A stretch of DNA of 64,000 nucleotides from Bacilli bacterium PM5-9 (GTDB taxonomy: Bacteria; Bacillota_I; Bacilli_A; JAJDGJ01). Below the pieces are notes generated by a model, which worked only from the letters and a program-made list of their open reading frames with translations, searched no databases and was not told the DNA's origin. This document shows positions 47,576 through 56,783 of this stretch, one piece after another. Both the position numbers and the translations under genes were made by a program. Every line of letters starts with the position of its first letter. The first letter of the stretch is position 1. Location: assembly GCA_029893765.1 (NCBI GenBank), contig JARXZD010000003.1, positions 32,018 to 96,017 of the forward strand, given 5' to 3'.

Positions 47576-47588
47576 TTATCTAGAATAA
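47523..47588 (+). CDS. 21-residue hydrophobic peptide, type I toxin-like
   Basis: ATG at 47523 to TAA at 47588. The peptide begins MKKLIVILTLILL and ends LLVDYLE: two Lys, then one membrane span, then an acidic end. This matches the layout of Ibs/Fst/TxpA-like membrane toxins, and the two peptides at 63349 and 63675 share the MKK start, T-L-I-L-L core and LE end. Weak ribosome binding (AGG eight bases upstream) plus the overlapping leader suggests coupled translation. A terminator follows at 47620-47651. Confidence 0.5.
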   Translation: MKKLIVILTLILLILLVDYLE

Positions 47589-47619
47589 ATTTATTTCTTC
47601 ATATTATTCTCCACTAAAT

Positions 47620-47651
47620 GAAAAAGACATCCTATCGAGATGTCTTTTTCC
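47620..47651. terminator. Terminator after the small peptide locus
   Basis: AAAAAGACATC (47621-47631), loop, GATGTCTTTTT (47639-47649), T-rich on both sides so it may work in both directions. The stem sequence is like the terminators at 63461-63490 and 63785-63815, supporting a shared origin of these loci. Confidence 0.75.
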
Positions 47652-47697
47652 ATTATCTGTCTGTAAAGTATTTTAAATAAATTACCAGAAAGACAAT

Positions 47698-47754
47698 ATG
47701 AATAATTTTATGTTTGAGAGTTTATCTCTTCTATATTGTAATTTATTTATATAA
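47698..47754 (+). pseudogene. Decayed second copy of the leader ORF
   Basis: GACAATATGAATAATTTTA matches the start region of the leader ORF at 47474, including the bases before ATG. It then diverges and stops after 18 codons, with no hydrophobic peptide following. Likely the remains of a tandem copy as still seen at 63 kb. Confidence 0.4.
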
Positions 47755-47773
47755 ATTAATCAATACTTTATTA

Positions 47774-48649
47774 TTAAATAATATCATTTATGAAATCAAC
47801 AACATCATCAAAAACAATTTTTCTATTATCTTCATTTAATATTTCATGCATCATGCCTGGATAAAAAATATGTTCATTATCAAGATGATTAATATCTAAT
47901 TCGGTAATAAAATTTATTAATTGTTTAGTTTTATCTGAAAAAGGATCATCTTTTCCAGATATAATAAAGTAATTTGTTTTAAGCATTTTTGCAATCTCTT
48001 TTTCATCAGTAATTATTTTCATTAATGAAAGTAAATCAACAATAGCCTGATTACTAAAATAAGCTCCACAATCACTATCATTTTTATATTCTTCAACATT
48101 GTCTTTATTATATGACAATCGATTTTCAAGTGTTCCAAAAGCCATTTTATTTAGTAATTTAGAAATACCTTTTTTAGAGAAAATTTTCGTTTGTGCTTTA
48201 GCCAATGTTAATCCAGAATTAATAATCATTTTGCTAGGATGTAAACTACCACATAAAATTATACCATCAACCATTAATTTGGTTTTAATTGAAAAACCTC
48301 TTGCGATTAATGAACCCATTGAGTGCCCAAAGACAAATAATGGTTTATCACTTCTTTGATAAACATTTAAACAAACATCTTCTAAATCATTTATTAATTT
48401 TTGATAACCATCTTTATCACCAAAATGAACATGATCAATTTCCTTAAATTTATTATCACCATGCCCAAAATGATTATAACCATAAACACTAATACCTTTT
48501 TCACATAAATATTTTGCAAACTCTTCATAACGATAAATGTGTTCACTTGCTCCATGTGCAATAATAACACTTGCTATTTCATTTTCAGCTTTAAAAATAT
48601 ATAACTTCATATCATTATTATCTCTTGTCTTAATTATGTTACTATCCAT
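47774..48649 (-). CDS. Alpha/beta hydrolase, monoacylglycerol lipase-like
   Basis: 291 residues. IIAHGASEHIYRYEEFAKYL about residue 30 (oxyanion region), VFGHSMGSLIARGF about 108 (nucleophile Ser in GHSMG), SGKDDPFS about 226 (Asp) and YPGMMHEILNE about 262 (His). The pattern is that of monoglyceride lipase/lysophospholipase. GGAGGGG lies five bases before the ATG at 48649; an upstream ATG at 48670 lacks a ribosome binding site. Monocistronic, no signal peptide. Confidence 0.88.
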   Translation of the reverse strand: MDSNIIKTRDNNDMKLYIFKAENEIASVIIAHGASEHIYRYEEFAKYLCEKGISVYGYNHFGHGDNKFKEIDHVHFGDKDGYQKLINDLEDVCLNVYQRSDKPLFVFGHSMGSLIARGFSIKTKLMVDGIILCGSLHPSKMIINSGLTLAKAQTKIFSKKGISKLLNKMAFGTLENRLSYNKDNVEEYKNDSDCGAYFSNQAIVDLLSLMKIITDEKEIAKMLKTNYFIISGKDDPFSDKTKQLINFITELDINHLDNEHIFYPGMMHEILNEDNRKIVFDDVVDFINDII

Positions 48650-48734
48650 TTTTACCCCTCCAAAACACATCTTACTTATTGTAATATTATATCACATTTG
48701 TTATAGTGTAAGTATATATTAAGGGGGTATTCCA

Positions 48735-49625
48735 ATGATTATATTTAATTTGATTTTTGTTGCACTAGCAATCGTTTTACAATTATTAAATGTCTATACA
48801 ATTACTAGAACACTTAAAATAAAAGATAGTTTTATGTTTTTAAAGCTAATTACAAACGATTATGTTTTTAAAACTGTAAAACCATATAAAATGAAAATAT
48901 TAATGTATAACAGAATTTATTTACTAGCGACAATTATTTTAGCACCATTATTCATTTGGTTAAATAATTCAAAAATAATATTAATAATTTATTTTTTATT
49001 ATTCTTAATATTACCTTATCTATTAAACCAATACTTTATTTCAAAATATATCGAAGAAGTTAAAAATTTAAATATAAGCCATGAAAATCAACCATTTGAT
49101 AAATCATATTTTGCATTAATTTATAGTAGCAATGATAATACTACAGTTTATAAATATGGATTTTATCGATACGCTATTAATATTGCATCATTAAAAGGTA
49201 AGGCAATTATTGCAGCAACTATTAGTTTAATAATAATTCTAATTGCCTGTCTATTAATATTTGTTAAGCCAATTGATTCTAATAAATCACAATTACAAAC
49301 AGAATTAACTAGCACTCAATTAAACCTTAACTATGGTAAACAAACACTTGATATTTCACTAAATGAAGTAACATCTATTGAAAAAATAAAGGAATTACCA
49401 ACTATTATAAACAAAATAGATGGTGTTCAAGAAAATGGATATATAATTGGTAATTTCAATCTACAAGGAATTGGAGCATCTACTTTATATGTCAAAAAAG
49501 ATTCTGATGAGTTTTTAAAAATAAAAGCAGGTAAAAAAACATATATCTATAGCGAGAAAGATAAGAATAAAATGAATACAATTTATGATACAATGGTTAA
49601 AGAACTTGCTAAAAAGAAAAAATAA
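48735..49625 (+). CDS. Membrane protein of unknown function
   Basis: 296 residues. Hydrophobic segments at about 1-20, 62-78, 80-100 and 165-187. The last 110 residues are soluble, with a KxYIYSEKDKNKM ending, resembling PH-like domains but not firmly. AAGGGGG precedes the ATG. Divergent from the hydrolase gene and followed by its own terminator. I do not recognise the family. Confidence 0.65.
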   Translation: MIIFNLIFVALAIVLQLLNVYTITRTLKIKDSFMFLKLITNDYVFKTVKPYKMKILMYNRIYLLATIILAPLFIWLNNSKIILIIYFLLFLILPYLLNQYFISKYIEEVKNLNISHENQPFDKSYFALIYSSNDNTTVYKYGFYRYAINIASLKGKAIIAATISLIIILIACLLIFVKPIDSNKSQLQTELTSTQLNLNYGKQTLDISLNEVTSIEKIKELPTIINKIDGVQENGYIIGNFNLQGIGASTLYVKKDSDEFLKIKAGKKTYIYSEKDKNKMNTIYDTMVKELAKKKK

Positions 49626-49645
49626 CAATTTGTTATTTTTTTTAT
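49622..49645 (+). terminator. Short terminator after the membrane protein gene
   Basis: AATAACA (49624-49630) and TGTTATT (49634-49640) with a three-base loop, then a run of T. It overlaps the stop codon. Confidence 0.6.
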
Positions 49646-49670
49646 AACACAATATTTTGGAGGTGTTTTC

Positions 49671-50267
49671 ATGGCATTTTTAAATCAAAATTATGTAATA
49701 ATCGACTTTGAAACTGCAAATTCAAATCCAGATAGTATTTGTCAAATTGGAATGTTAAAAGTTAGCAATGGAAAAATAATTGATACATATAATAAATTAG
49801 TTAAACCACAACCGTTATACTTTAGCAGTATGAATACCTCAATTCATGGTATTAAAAGTAGCGATGTTAAAAATGCTCTAACCTTTTTAGAATTATGGAA
49901 TGAAATATTAGATTTTATTGATAATAATATTTTAATAGCACATTTTGCTCAATTTGATATGAATTGTCTATGTAAAACCTTAAAAAAAGATAATCAAACT
50001 TTTTCACTATCATTTACTTGTTCATGTCGACTTGCAAAAGAATTAATTATTGCTCCAAATCATAAACTAACTTATTTATCAGAAAATATAACTAACTTTG
50101 AGTATCAAGCCCATGATGCATTAGAAGACTGTTATGCAACATATGAACTAATATCATTTCTTTTTAAAAATTATGATATTGCCAATTTAATTAATTCGAA
50201 ATTTGAATATGGAAAAATTGATCACATTAATGGTTACAAAGGTTTTGTATATAAGAAAAATAGATAA
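49671..50267 (+). CDS. 3'-5' exonuclease, DEDDh (DnaQ-like) family
   Basis: 198 residues. YVIIDFETANSNPDSICQIG at the N-terminus (first Asp/Glu pair), LIAHFAQFDMNCL about residue 88 (Asp), and AHDALEDCYATYEL about 138 (His/Asp). Similar to proofreading-like exonucleases and the exonuclease module of PolC, but free-standing. GGAGG lies six bases before the ATG. Probably acts in DNA repair or RNA trimming. Confidence 0.88.
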   Translation: MAFLNQNYVIIDFETANSNPDSICQIGMLKVSNGKIIDTYNKLVKPQPLYFSSMNTSIHGIKSSDVKNALTFLELWNEILDFIDNNILIAHFAQFDMNCLCKTLKKDNQTFSLSFTCSCRLAKELIIAPNHKLTYLSENITNFEYQAHDALEDCYATYELISFLFKNYDIANLINSKFEYGKIDHINGYKGFVYKKNR

Positions 50268-50270
50268 ATT

Positions 50271-50308
50271 AAAAAGAACTATTTTGAGCATAGTTCTTTA
50301 TTTTTTTA
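50271..50308. terminator. Bidirectional terminator between the exonuclease and carboxypeptidase genes
   Basis: AAAGAACTAT (50273-50282) and ATAGTTCTTT (50290-50299), seven-base loop, T-rich on the plus side and A-rich on the left. It serves two convergent genes. Confidence 0.8.
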
Positions 50309-51596
50309 TCAAATCAATTACAAATTCTTGAATACTTTTAAAAACCCCTTTTTTATTTAATTCATTGCTAACAATAACTGAACTAAGATTTAATGGTGTT
50401 CCATCAAAGAATTCTTCTTTATTAATTATTTCTAAATCTCCAACAAAACCATCTTTATTAATACCATAAAAACGATTCATATTTTTATTGTATTTTTTTG
50501 ATATATCAATTAACTTATATTCAAAATCTTGCTTTTCATTATGATAGATATAAAAAGGCTTTTCTAATCCAAACTTTACATCATTTTCGACAAATCCAAC
50601 TTTAGTATTTAATTCAATATTATCTTGTAAATTAGTTAAGTTTAATGTTTTTAAATAATCATATAAAGAAGTAATATCTTCATATAGTGATTGTCTTGTT
50701 TTTGATGAATATGAGATTGCTAAAATAGTTTGATTGTATTCATTTTTCTTTAATGCAATTATGCAATTACTATATTTTTCAATATTAGAACCAGTTTTTA
50801 ATCCATAAACATCACTATAACTATAATCTAAACCTTCTAATATTTCATTAACATTCTCTAATTTAATTGATTTGGAATTATACTTACCAATCGTTGAAGT
50901 CTTTTTATTACCAGAATCTACAATCTCAGGATAATTCTTCATTACTCTTTTAACTAATAATACACTATCATAAGGACTCATTAAGTTTTTTCCAGGTGAA
51001 GCTTTAATTCCGATTTTATTTAAGTATTTTCCATCTAATCCTGAAGTACTCACAAAACTTGAATCCTTCATTTTCCATTTTTTAGCATTTTCATTCATTT
51101 GAACTACTGCACTCTCATGATTATTAAATAATTCATACGCTAATAGAATTGCAGCATCATTACCTGATGGAATCATTACTGCATCAAACAATTCTTTAAT
51201 TGTATATACTTCATTTGAACCTAATCCTGCACTACTAAAATTACCTTGTGTGTTTACTGTATCAATTAATTTAGTTACCTTAACTTTTTTATTATATGAA
51301 ATATTTTCTTCTTCCATTTTTTTAGCTACGGTTGCTAAAAACATAACCTTACTAACACTATATACTGGTATTTCATTATGCATATTATTTGAATAAATTA
51401 TTTGATTTGTATCTAAATTCATTAAGACGCTTGCTTTATTATCAACCTTAATTGGTGTGTAATCAAACTTAATCTCACTCTCAATTTTATCTTTATTAGA
51501 TATTTCACTAACACCTGTTGGTATAAAATATTTAATTATTCCAAATCCAAATATAATAATAGAAATAACCAATAAAACTCTTATAATTTTTTTCAT
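50298..51596 (-). CDS. D-alanyl-D-alanine carboxypeptidase, S11 family
   Basis: 432 residues. N-terminal anchor about 5-25. Catalytic motifs: PVYSVSKVM about residue 83 (SxxK), PSGNDAA about 143 (SxN) and GLKTGS about 268 (KTG). The C-terminal 110 residues resemble the beta-rich domain of PBP5/DacA, without a clear C-terminal amphipathic helix. Trims pentapeptides in peptidoglycan. On the minus strand TTGACA lies at 51692-51687, but the matching -10 is weak. Confidence 0.9.
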   Translation of the reverse strand: MKKIIRVLLVISIIIFGFGIIKYFIPTGVSEISNKDKIESEIKFDYTPIKVDNKASVLMNLDTNQIIYSNNMHNEIPVYSVSKVMFLATVAKKMEEENISYNKKVKVTKLIDTVNTQGNFSSAGLGSNEVYTIKELFDAVMIPSGNDAAILLAYELFNNHESAVVQMNENAKKWKMKDSSFVSTSGLDGKYLNKIGIKASPGKNLMSPYDSVLLVKRVMKNYPEIVDSGNKKTSTIGKYNSKSIKLENVNEILEGLDYSYSDVYGLKTGSNIEKYSNCIIALKKNEYNQTILAISYSSKTRQSLYEDITSLYDYLKTLNLTNLQDNIELNTKVGFVENDVKFGLEKPFYIYHNEKQDFEYKLIDISKKYNKNMNRFYGINKDGFVGDLEIINKEEFFDGTPLNLSSVIVSNELNKKGVFKSIQEFVIDLIKK

Positions 51597-51734
51597 TTGA
51601 CTTACTCACCTCACACTAATATATTCTAACATATTTTTATTTTTCCTTAAAGAATTTAATCAATAAACTTCCAATATCCTTGTCAAATAAAAAACTTTTT
51701 CTATTTTTTTAGTTTTTTTGCTAAAATAATGACA

Positions 51735-51770
51735 AAACTCAATCTAATCCACATTAAATTGAGTTATTTT
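51735..51770. terminator. Inverted repeat with T run downstream of metH
   Basis: AACTCAA and TTGAGTT with a 16-base spacer, followed by ATTTTTTT on the plus strand. Only a short T run lies on the minus side, the direction of metH, so its efficiency there is doubtful. Confidence 0.4.
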
Positions 51771-51805
51771 TTTATTTTACTACTACCTTTATTTTAATAT
51801 TCTTA

Positions 51806-54172
51806 TTATTTAAAAAAACTTTTTGCTGCATCTACACCACTTAATGCGTCTTTACAATAATAATCAGCATTTATTTTTTTTGCATATTCCTCTGTTAATA
51901 CTGCTCCACCAACCATTATTTTTATTTGATTATCATATTCTTTAATAAGTCTAATTGTTTCTTCCATATTTATTACAGTTGTTGTCATTAATGCACTTAG
52001 GCCAACTAATTTAACATCATTTTCTTTAATACAATCAATAATCGTTTTTGAATCAACATCCTTACCTAAATCAATAATTTCATAACCATAATTTTCTAGT
52101 AACATCTTTACAATATTTTTCCCAATATCATGAACATCACCTTTAACAGTTGCTAAAATAATTTTTTCATTTTTTTGATTTTGAGAACCACTCATTTGTT
52201 TCTTAATCACTTCAAATGCTTCGCTAACTGTTTGAGCTGATTGAATTAATTGTGGTAAAAACAATTCTTTCTTTTCAAATTTATTACCAACATAATCCAA
52301 TGCTTTTACAATATCATTTTCTATAATATCTAAAACATCTCTTGTTTCTAGTTCCTTTTTACAAGCTTTAATTGCCTCATCTTTTAATCCCTTAATTATA
52401 ATTGTTTTTAAATCATGTGTACTTTTATCATCACTTACATTTACACTATAATCTTGAAAAGATGCAATATAGTTATTTGAGTTTTTATCCTTATTTAATA
52501 AAACCTCACATGCCATTAAAGTATTCATTGTTGAAGTTGAACCAGTATTAATTATACAAGCATCTAAACCAGCATAAGCAGCCATACTTAAAAATGAAGC
52601 ATTAATTAAATCACGATTAGGAAGTCCATACGAAACATTTGAAGCACCTAAAACAGTTTTAACACCTAATTCTTTTTTTATTAATGAAATTGCTTGAATA
52701 GTTGCTAGTACATCAGCTTGTTGTGCAGATGCAGTTAAAGTCAATGTATCAATTAAAATATCTTTGCTTTCTATTCCATATTCTTTAGCACGATTAACAA
52801 TTTTCCTTGCTACCTCAAGTTTATCTTTAGCACTAAATGCTAATCCATTTTTATCAAGACATAATCCAATAATTACTCCACCATATTTAGCAACCAATGG
52901 CAATATTTCATTCATGCTTTCTTCTTTACCATTAACTGAATTAATTATTGCTTTACCATTATACGTTCTTAGTGCAGCTTCAATTGATTTAGCATTTGAG
53001 CTATCTATTTGCAAAGGTGTTTTAACATATGATTGAATCTGTTCAACACTATTCTTTAAAATTACACTTTCATCTATATTAGTAATACCAACATTAATAT
53101 CTAAAACATCTGCACCTTCTTCTTGTTTAATAGCTTCTTTAATTAAATAATTATAATTATTATCACGTAAAGCTTGTTCTAAATCTTTTTTTCCTGTTGG
53201 ATTAATTCTTTCACCAATTCTTATTATTTTTGAATCATCCAACACAACAGTTTTCATTCCACTAGCAACCATTGTTAAGTTTTTATTAACAGGATTTTTA
53301 TGCTTTAGCGTTGAGACATAATTAGCTAATAGTTCAATATGAGCATATTCTGTTCCGCAACAACCACCAACTATTTGTACATTATTTTCTAAAATAGGTT
53401 TCATATATTCAAGAAAATCATTCTCATCAATATCATATTTTATTTCATCACCATTTAAAATAGGCATCCCTGCATTAGGTTGCACAATTATTGGAATTGA
53501 AGCATATTTGTTAAATTCTTCTATTAATGGCAACATTTCTTTTGGGCCAAAACTACAATTTAATCCCAAAGCATCAACTTTTAACCCTTCTAAAGTCGTA
53601 ATTACACTATAAATATCATTTCCCACTAATGTTCTTTGATTTTCTTGAAAAGTCATTGTTGAAAAAACAGGTTTATCACTATGCTCTTTAATAGCCAAGA
53701 TGGCAGCTTTCATCTCTAGCAAATCAGAACAAGTTTCAACAACAAAAACATCTATATTATATTTATTAGCTTCTACAACAATCTCTTTAAAAGCATCGTA
53801 AGCATCTTCAAAACTAAGAGTGCCTGATGGCTTTAAAAGTTGTCCAAGTGGCCCAATATCATAAGCAACATACGCTTGTTTATCAATTTTATCAACAGCA
53901 TTTCTAGCATTATTAATTGCACTTTTTATAACTTCACTAAGTGAATACTTATCATCTTTAATTTTAAAAGGATTTGCTTGAAAAGTATTTGTTAAAACAA
54001 TATTACTTCCAGCCTTTAAATAATTATAATGAATTTCTTCAATTAAACTAGGATTAGTGATATTTAAAAACTCAGGAACTTCTCCTGCTTTAAGACCATT
54101 TTGTTGTAACAACGAACCCATTGCTCCATCAAAAATTAAATAATTATCTTCCATGTATTTTTTTATATTCAT
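51806..54172 (-). CDS. metH: Cobalamin-dependent methionine synthase lacking the activation domain
   Basis: 788 residues in order. Homocysteine methyltransferase barrel (1-295): DGAMGSLLQQNGL, LGLNCSFGP and VGGCCGTEY (zinc Cys). Pterin-binding domain (about 310-570): RIGERINPTGKK, EEGADVLDINVG. Cobalamin cap and B12 domain (about 580-788): VKGDVHDIGKNIV gives the cobalt His. The usual C-terminal SAM-binding activation domain is missing and is supplied by the adjacent gene at 54177-54827. AAGGAAT before the ATG at 54172 fixes the start; an upstream in-frame ATG at 54214 lies inside that neighbour. Confidence 0.93.
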   Translation of the reverse strand: MNIKKYMEDNYLIFDGAMGSLLQQNGLKAGEVPEFLNITNPSLIEEIHYNYLKAGSNIVLTNTFQANPFKIKDDKYSLSEVIKSAINNARNAVDKIDKQAYVAYDIGPLGQLLKPSGTLSFEDAYDAFKEIVVEANKYNIDVFVVETCSDLLEMKAAILAIKEHSDKPVFSTMTFQENQRTLVGNDIYSVITTLEGLKVDALGLNCSFGPKEMLPLIEEFNKYASIPIIVQPNAGMPILNGDEIKYDIDENDFLEYMKPILENNVQIVGGCCGTEYAHIELLANYVSTLKHKNPVNKNLTMVASGMKTVVLDDSKIIRIGERINPTGKKDLEQALRDNNYNYLIKEAIKQEEGADVLDINVGITNIDESVILKNSVEQIQSYVKTPLQIDSSNAKSIEAALRTYNGKAIINSVNGKEESMNEILPLVAKYGGVIIGLCLDKNGLAFSAKDKLEVARKIVNRAKEYGIESKDILIDTLTLTASAQQADVLATIQAISLIKKELGVKTVLGASNVSYGLPNRDLINASFLSMAAYAGLDACIINTGSTSTMNTLMACEVLLNKDKNSNNYIASFQDYSVNVSDDKSTHDLKTIIIKGLKDEAIKACKKELETRDVLDIIENDIVKALDYVGNKFEKKELFLPQLIQSAQTVSEAFEVIKKQMSGSQNQKNEKIILATVKGDVHDIGKNIVKMLLENYGYEIIDLGKDVDSKTIIDCIKENDVKLVGLSALMTTTVINMEETIRLIKEYDNQIKIMVGGAVLTEEYAKKINADYYCKDALSGVDAAKSFFK

Positions 54173-54176
54173 ATTA

Positions 54177-54827
54177 TTATTCCTTTCCAAAACATTTTCC
54201 ACTACACATTCCATTATCTAAACACTTATCACATTTTTTTAAACTAGTACCGATTTTCTTATTACTTAGTCCAATAATTGCACTAACTGATTTTGAAGGA
54301 ATCATTAAATTAGTATCTAAAACATTAACACCAATTTTTTTGGTTGCATCTAACACTTTTATAAAATCACTTTGGTATTCTAATTTTAAATCACCATATC
54401 CTATTGAAAAACGACTTGTTTTATTTTTTTCAATATTTAATTCATCTTGAATTTTATCTAGACATTTTTCTAAATATTCAACAGCTATCGCATTAACAAT
54501 ATAAGCTAAACTTAAATCAGTTATCTCTAATTTTTTTATTAAATTATCTAAAGGTAATCCAAGTGTAGCAACCAATAAAATTACTTCATCACAATTATCT
54601 AAATGCCTTGCTAGATCATTACTTTTAAAATTTAAAATAGTGTTATTTACTTCAATATTATTTTCATTAATATTTATTGAGTATCTATTATATGTATATT
54701 TTAAAGAGGCATTTTCTTCAACTAACTTAATTGCTTTATTAATATTATTGTTTGTCACTTCATCAATACTATCACTATCATATTTTAAATATCTCTTTAT
54801 TTCGCTTAAATCGAGTTTAACTTTCAT
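54177..54827 (-). CDS. Methionine synthase activation domain protein
   Basis: 216 residues, vitamin B12-dependent methionine synthase activation domain type. Hydrophobic core LLVATLGLPLDNLIKK about residue 98, RFSIGYGDLKLEYQ about 160 (family RYSPGYGDWPLEHQ), and a C-terminal cluster CDKCLDNGMCSGKCFG with four Cys. Reactivates oxidised cobalamin using SAM and a reductant. Its ATG overlaps the metF stop by 11 bases and its stop is four bases before metH, so the three genes are coupled. The Cys cluster is not found in the E. coli domain and could hold a metal centre. Confidence 0.85.
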   Translation of the reverse strand: MKVKLDLSEIKRYLKYDSDSIDEVTNNNINKAIKLVEENASLKYTYNRYSININENNIEVNNTILNFKSNDLARHLDNCDEVILLVATLGLPLDNLIKKLEITDLSLAYIVNAIAVEYLEKCLDKIQDELNIEKNKTSRFSIGYGDLKLEYQSDFIKVLDATKKIGVNVLDTNLMIPSKSVSAIIGLSNKKIGTSLKKCDKCLDNGMCSGKCFGKE

Positions 54828-56559
54828 TATTTGCCTCCTTCTCCTTAATATACTTAATTATATCACAAACATAATCGACTTTTCTTAGTGGTGTTGAAAT
54901 ATAAAATCCAGCACAATAATCAGAAACTTTATCAACTAAATCACACACAAACTCAACGCTGATTTTTTGATAATCATCTGCATCAGCATTTTTTAAAATT
55001 TCAATAAACTCATCAGGAATTGTAATACCCTTTACCTCATTGTTTAAAAATAAAGCATTTTTATAAGAAGCAACTGGATATAAACCAACAATAATAGGAA
55101 CATCTAATTCTTTGTAAGCTAATTTTAAGTTTTCGATAGCTTCTTCACTAAATATTGATTGAGTAATAAAATAATCAACATTTTTTTCGATTTTTTGTTT
55201 TGCTCGTTTTATTTCATTTGAAAAACCAACTGCATTAACATTTAAAGCACCTGCTATTAGAAAAGGATTATCAAAGAAAATATCCTTATTTAATTCACTA
55301 ATATAATTAATTAGATTAATTGAATTAAAACAAAATACACCCTTATTAACTTCACGATCAATTTGAGCTATTGCATCACCAGATAAAGCTAAAACATTAT
55401 TAACTCCAGATATATTGGCAGCAATTAGACCACCTTTAATTGCAATTTGATTTTTATCTCGGCAAGTTAAATGTGGCAAGACGTTTATACCTACTTCATT
55501 TTTAATTTTTGCAGCAATCATTAAACTATCTGCTCTTGTTTTTCCTAATGGTGAATCTACTAGTGTAAGAAGATGTGCACCTACTTTTTTAAGTTTATAT
55601 GATGATTCAATTAAATGAGATGTATCTATTGTTTTTGGCGGCTCAATTTCAGCAGCAATTAATTTACATCCACTATTTAGAATATCTTTTATATTTGATT
55701 TATAATTAATTATTTTATCTGCTTGTGGTTTAAATGTTTGGTATTCAATTTTAGTATTGTTTATTTTCTCAATTGCCATCCCAATATGATCTGGTGTTGA
55801 ACCACAACATCCACCAAGAACTTTAACATCTAGTGAGGCAAATTTAACAAGCATATCTGAAAAATAATCTGCATTATGATCAAACATTGGTTGATGATTT
55901 ATTGATGGATATCCTGCATTTGGCATAATGGAAATATTATATTTAGTTGTATCTAAATTACTTGCTAATTCATACATATGCACTGGTCCACAAATACAAT
56001 TCATTCCAAAGTAATCTGCATCTTTACTAACTTCCTCACATAAATTTTTGTAATAGTATCCCAACTGAGTATACCCATCTTGATTAAATCCAAATGATAC
56101 TATAACTACACTATCTTTAATATACTTTTTTATGTATTTTACTGCTTTTTTTAATGATGCATATTCGATATTTGTTTCAAAAATAAAATGATTAATTCTT
56201 TGAGATTCAAATACTTTGACTATTTCTAAATACTCATCTTCATTTTCCTTGGTAATATTTATTGGTCCAATATCTGCAAATATTGCAACCCCCTTATCCT
56301 TTACTGCTTCTCGAGCATTTTTTACTGACTTTTTTATAAGTAAGTTTCGATATTCTTTATCATCAAGTAAGTTACTATTTAATCTAAATGAGTTTGTTTT
56401 AATCGCATTAACACCTTTATCAATGTATTCTTTATGAATATCTATTATTGTTTTAGCATCGCTAATATTAAATAACTCACATGCTTTTTCTTCCTTTGTT
56501 TTAAATGCATAATAGGTTCCTATTGATCCATCAAAAATATAATCTAAATATTTATTCAT
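54817..56559 (-). CDS. Fused homocysteine S-methyltransferase and methylenetetrahydrofolate reductase
   Basis: 580 residues, YitJ-like fusion. N-terminal methyltransferase barrel (1-270) with IFDGSIGTYY, FGMNCICGP and VLGGCCGSTPDHIG (zinc Cys ligands). C-terminal MetF domain (about 290-575) with AAEIEPPKT, PHLTCRDKN about 375, LALSGDAI about 403 and FITQSIFS. Supplies 5-methyl-THF and may itself methylate homocysteine. First gene of the methionine operon after the Met-rich leader. Confidence 0.9.
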   Translation of the reverse strand: MNKYLDYIFDGSIGTYYAFKTKEEKACELFNISDAKTIIDIHKEYIDKGVNAIKTNSFRLNSNLLDDKEYRNLLIKKSVKNAREAVKDKGVAIFADIGPINITKENEDEYLEIVKVFESQRINHFIFETNIEYASLKKAVKYIKKYIKDSVVIVSFGFNQDGYTQLGYYYKNLCEEVSKDADYFGMNCICGPVHMYELASNLDTTKYNISIMPNAGYPSINHQPMFDHNADYFSDMLVKFASLDVKVLGGCCGSTPDHIGMAIEKINNTKIEYQTFKPQADKIINYKSNIKDILNSGCKLIAAEIEPPKTIDTSHLIESSYKLKKVGAHLLTLVDSPLGKTRADSLMIAAKIKNEVGINVLPHLTCRDKNQIAIKGGLIAANISGVNNVLALSGDAIAQIDREVNKGVFCFNSINLINYISELNKDIFFDNPFLIAGALNVNAVGFSNEIKRAKQKIEKNVDYFITQSIFSEEAIENLKLAYKELDVPIIVGLYPVASYKNALFLNNEVKGITIPDEFIEILKNADADDYQKISVEFVCDLVDKVSDYCAGFYISTPLRKVDYVCDIIKYIKEKEANNES

Positions 56560-56578
56560 TTTTTTACCCCTTTCAAAT

Positions 56579-56777
56579 AAAAAAAGCCTTCTAAGTATTC
56601 CTTAGAAAGCTTCGTTTTCTTTAGTATACTTGCGATGTTACCACCACAAGAAAAGTACAATTACTTGTACCATCAATTATATTACTTTAGTTGTGATGGT
56701 CTATTTAAATTATCTAACATAGCCATCATTTGCATTAGTCGTCTATTCAATTTAACCATCCCTTCCTTTTTTAATAT
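56579..56777 (-). promoter_or_regulatory. Methionine operon leader with Met-rich peptide and attenuator
   Basis: Leader of about 200 nt ending in terminator AGCTTTCTAAG/CTTAGAAGGCT (56611-56601 and 56595-56585) plus seven T. Within it a 25-codon ORF holds Met codons at positions 9, 11, 12 and 14. The ORF end, ACCATCACAA (56700-56691), can pair 10 bp with TTGTGGTGGT (56649-56640). It can instead pair with GATGGT (56760-56755), where TAAATT/AATTTA extends the stem. These are exclusive pairings as in ribosome-mediated attenuation. GGTGGTAACATCGC resembles a T-box 3' end, but I find no specifier stem. No clear antiterminator was found. Confidence 0.55.
56682..56759 (-). CDS. Methionine-rich leader peptide of the metF-metH operon
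   Basis: 25 codons from ATG at 56759 (or 22 from TTG at 56750) to TAA at 56684-56682. The peptide contains NRRLMQMMAMLDNLNR. AAGGAAGG is one base before the ATG but 10 before the TTG, so the TTG start may be the real one. Four Met in a six-residue window just inside a leader of methionine genes suggest a stalling peptide that senses charged tRNA-Met. The sequence is too short to test by family comparison. Confidence 0.5.
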   Translation of the reverse strand: MVKLNRRLMQMMAMLDNLNRPSQLK

Positions 56778-56783
56778 GTTTAC

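Noticed and set aside
56579..56777. S-box (SAM-I) riboswitch before the methionine operon
   Set aside because: The conserved S-box core (TTATCAAGAG, GGTGGAGGGA type sequences) is absent, and the leader is organised around an ORF.
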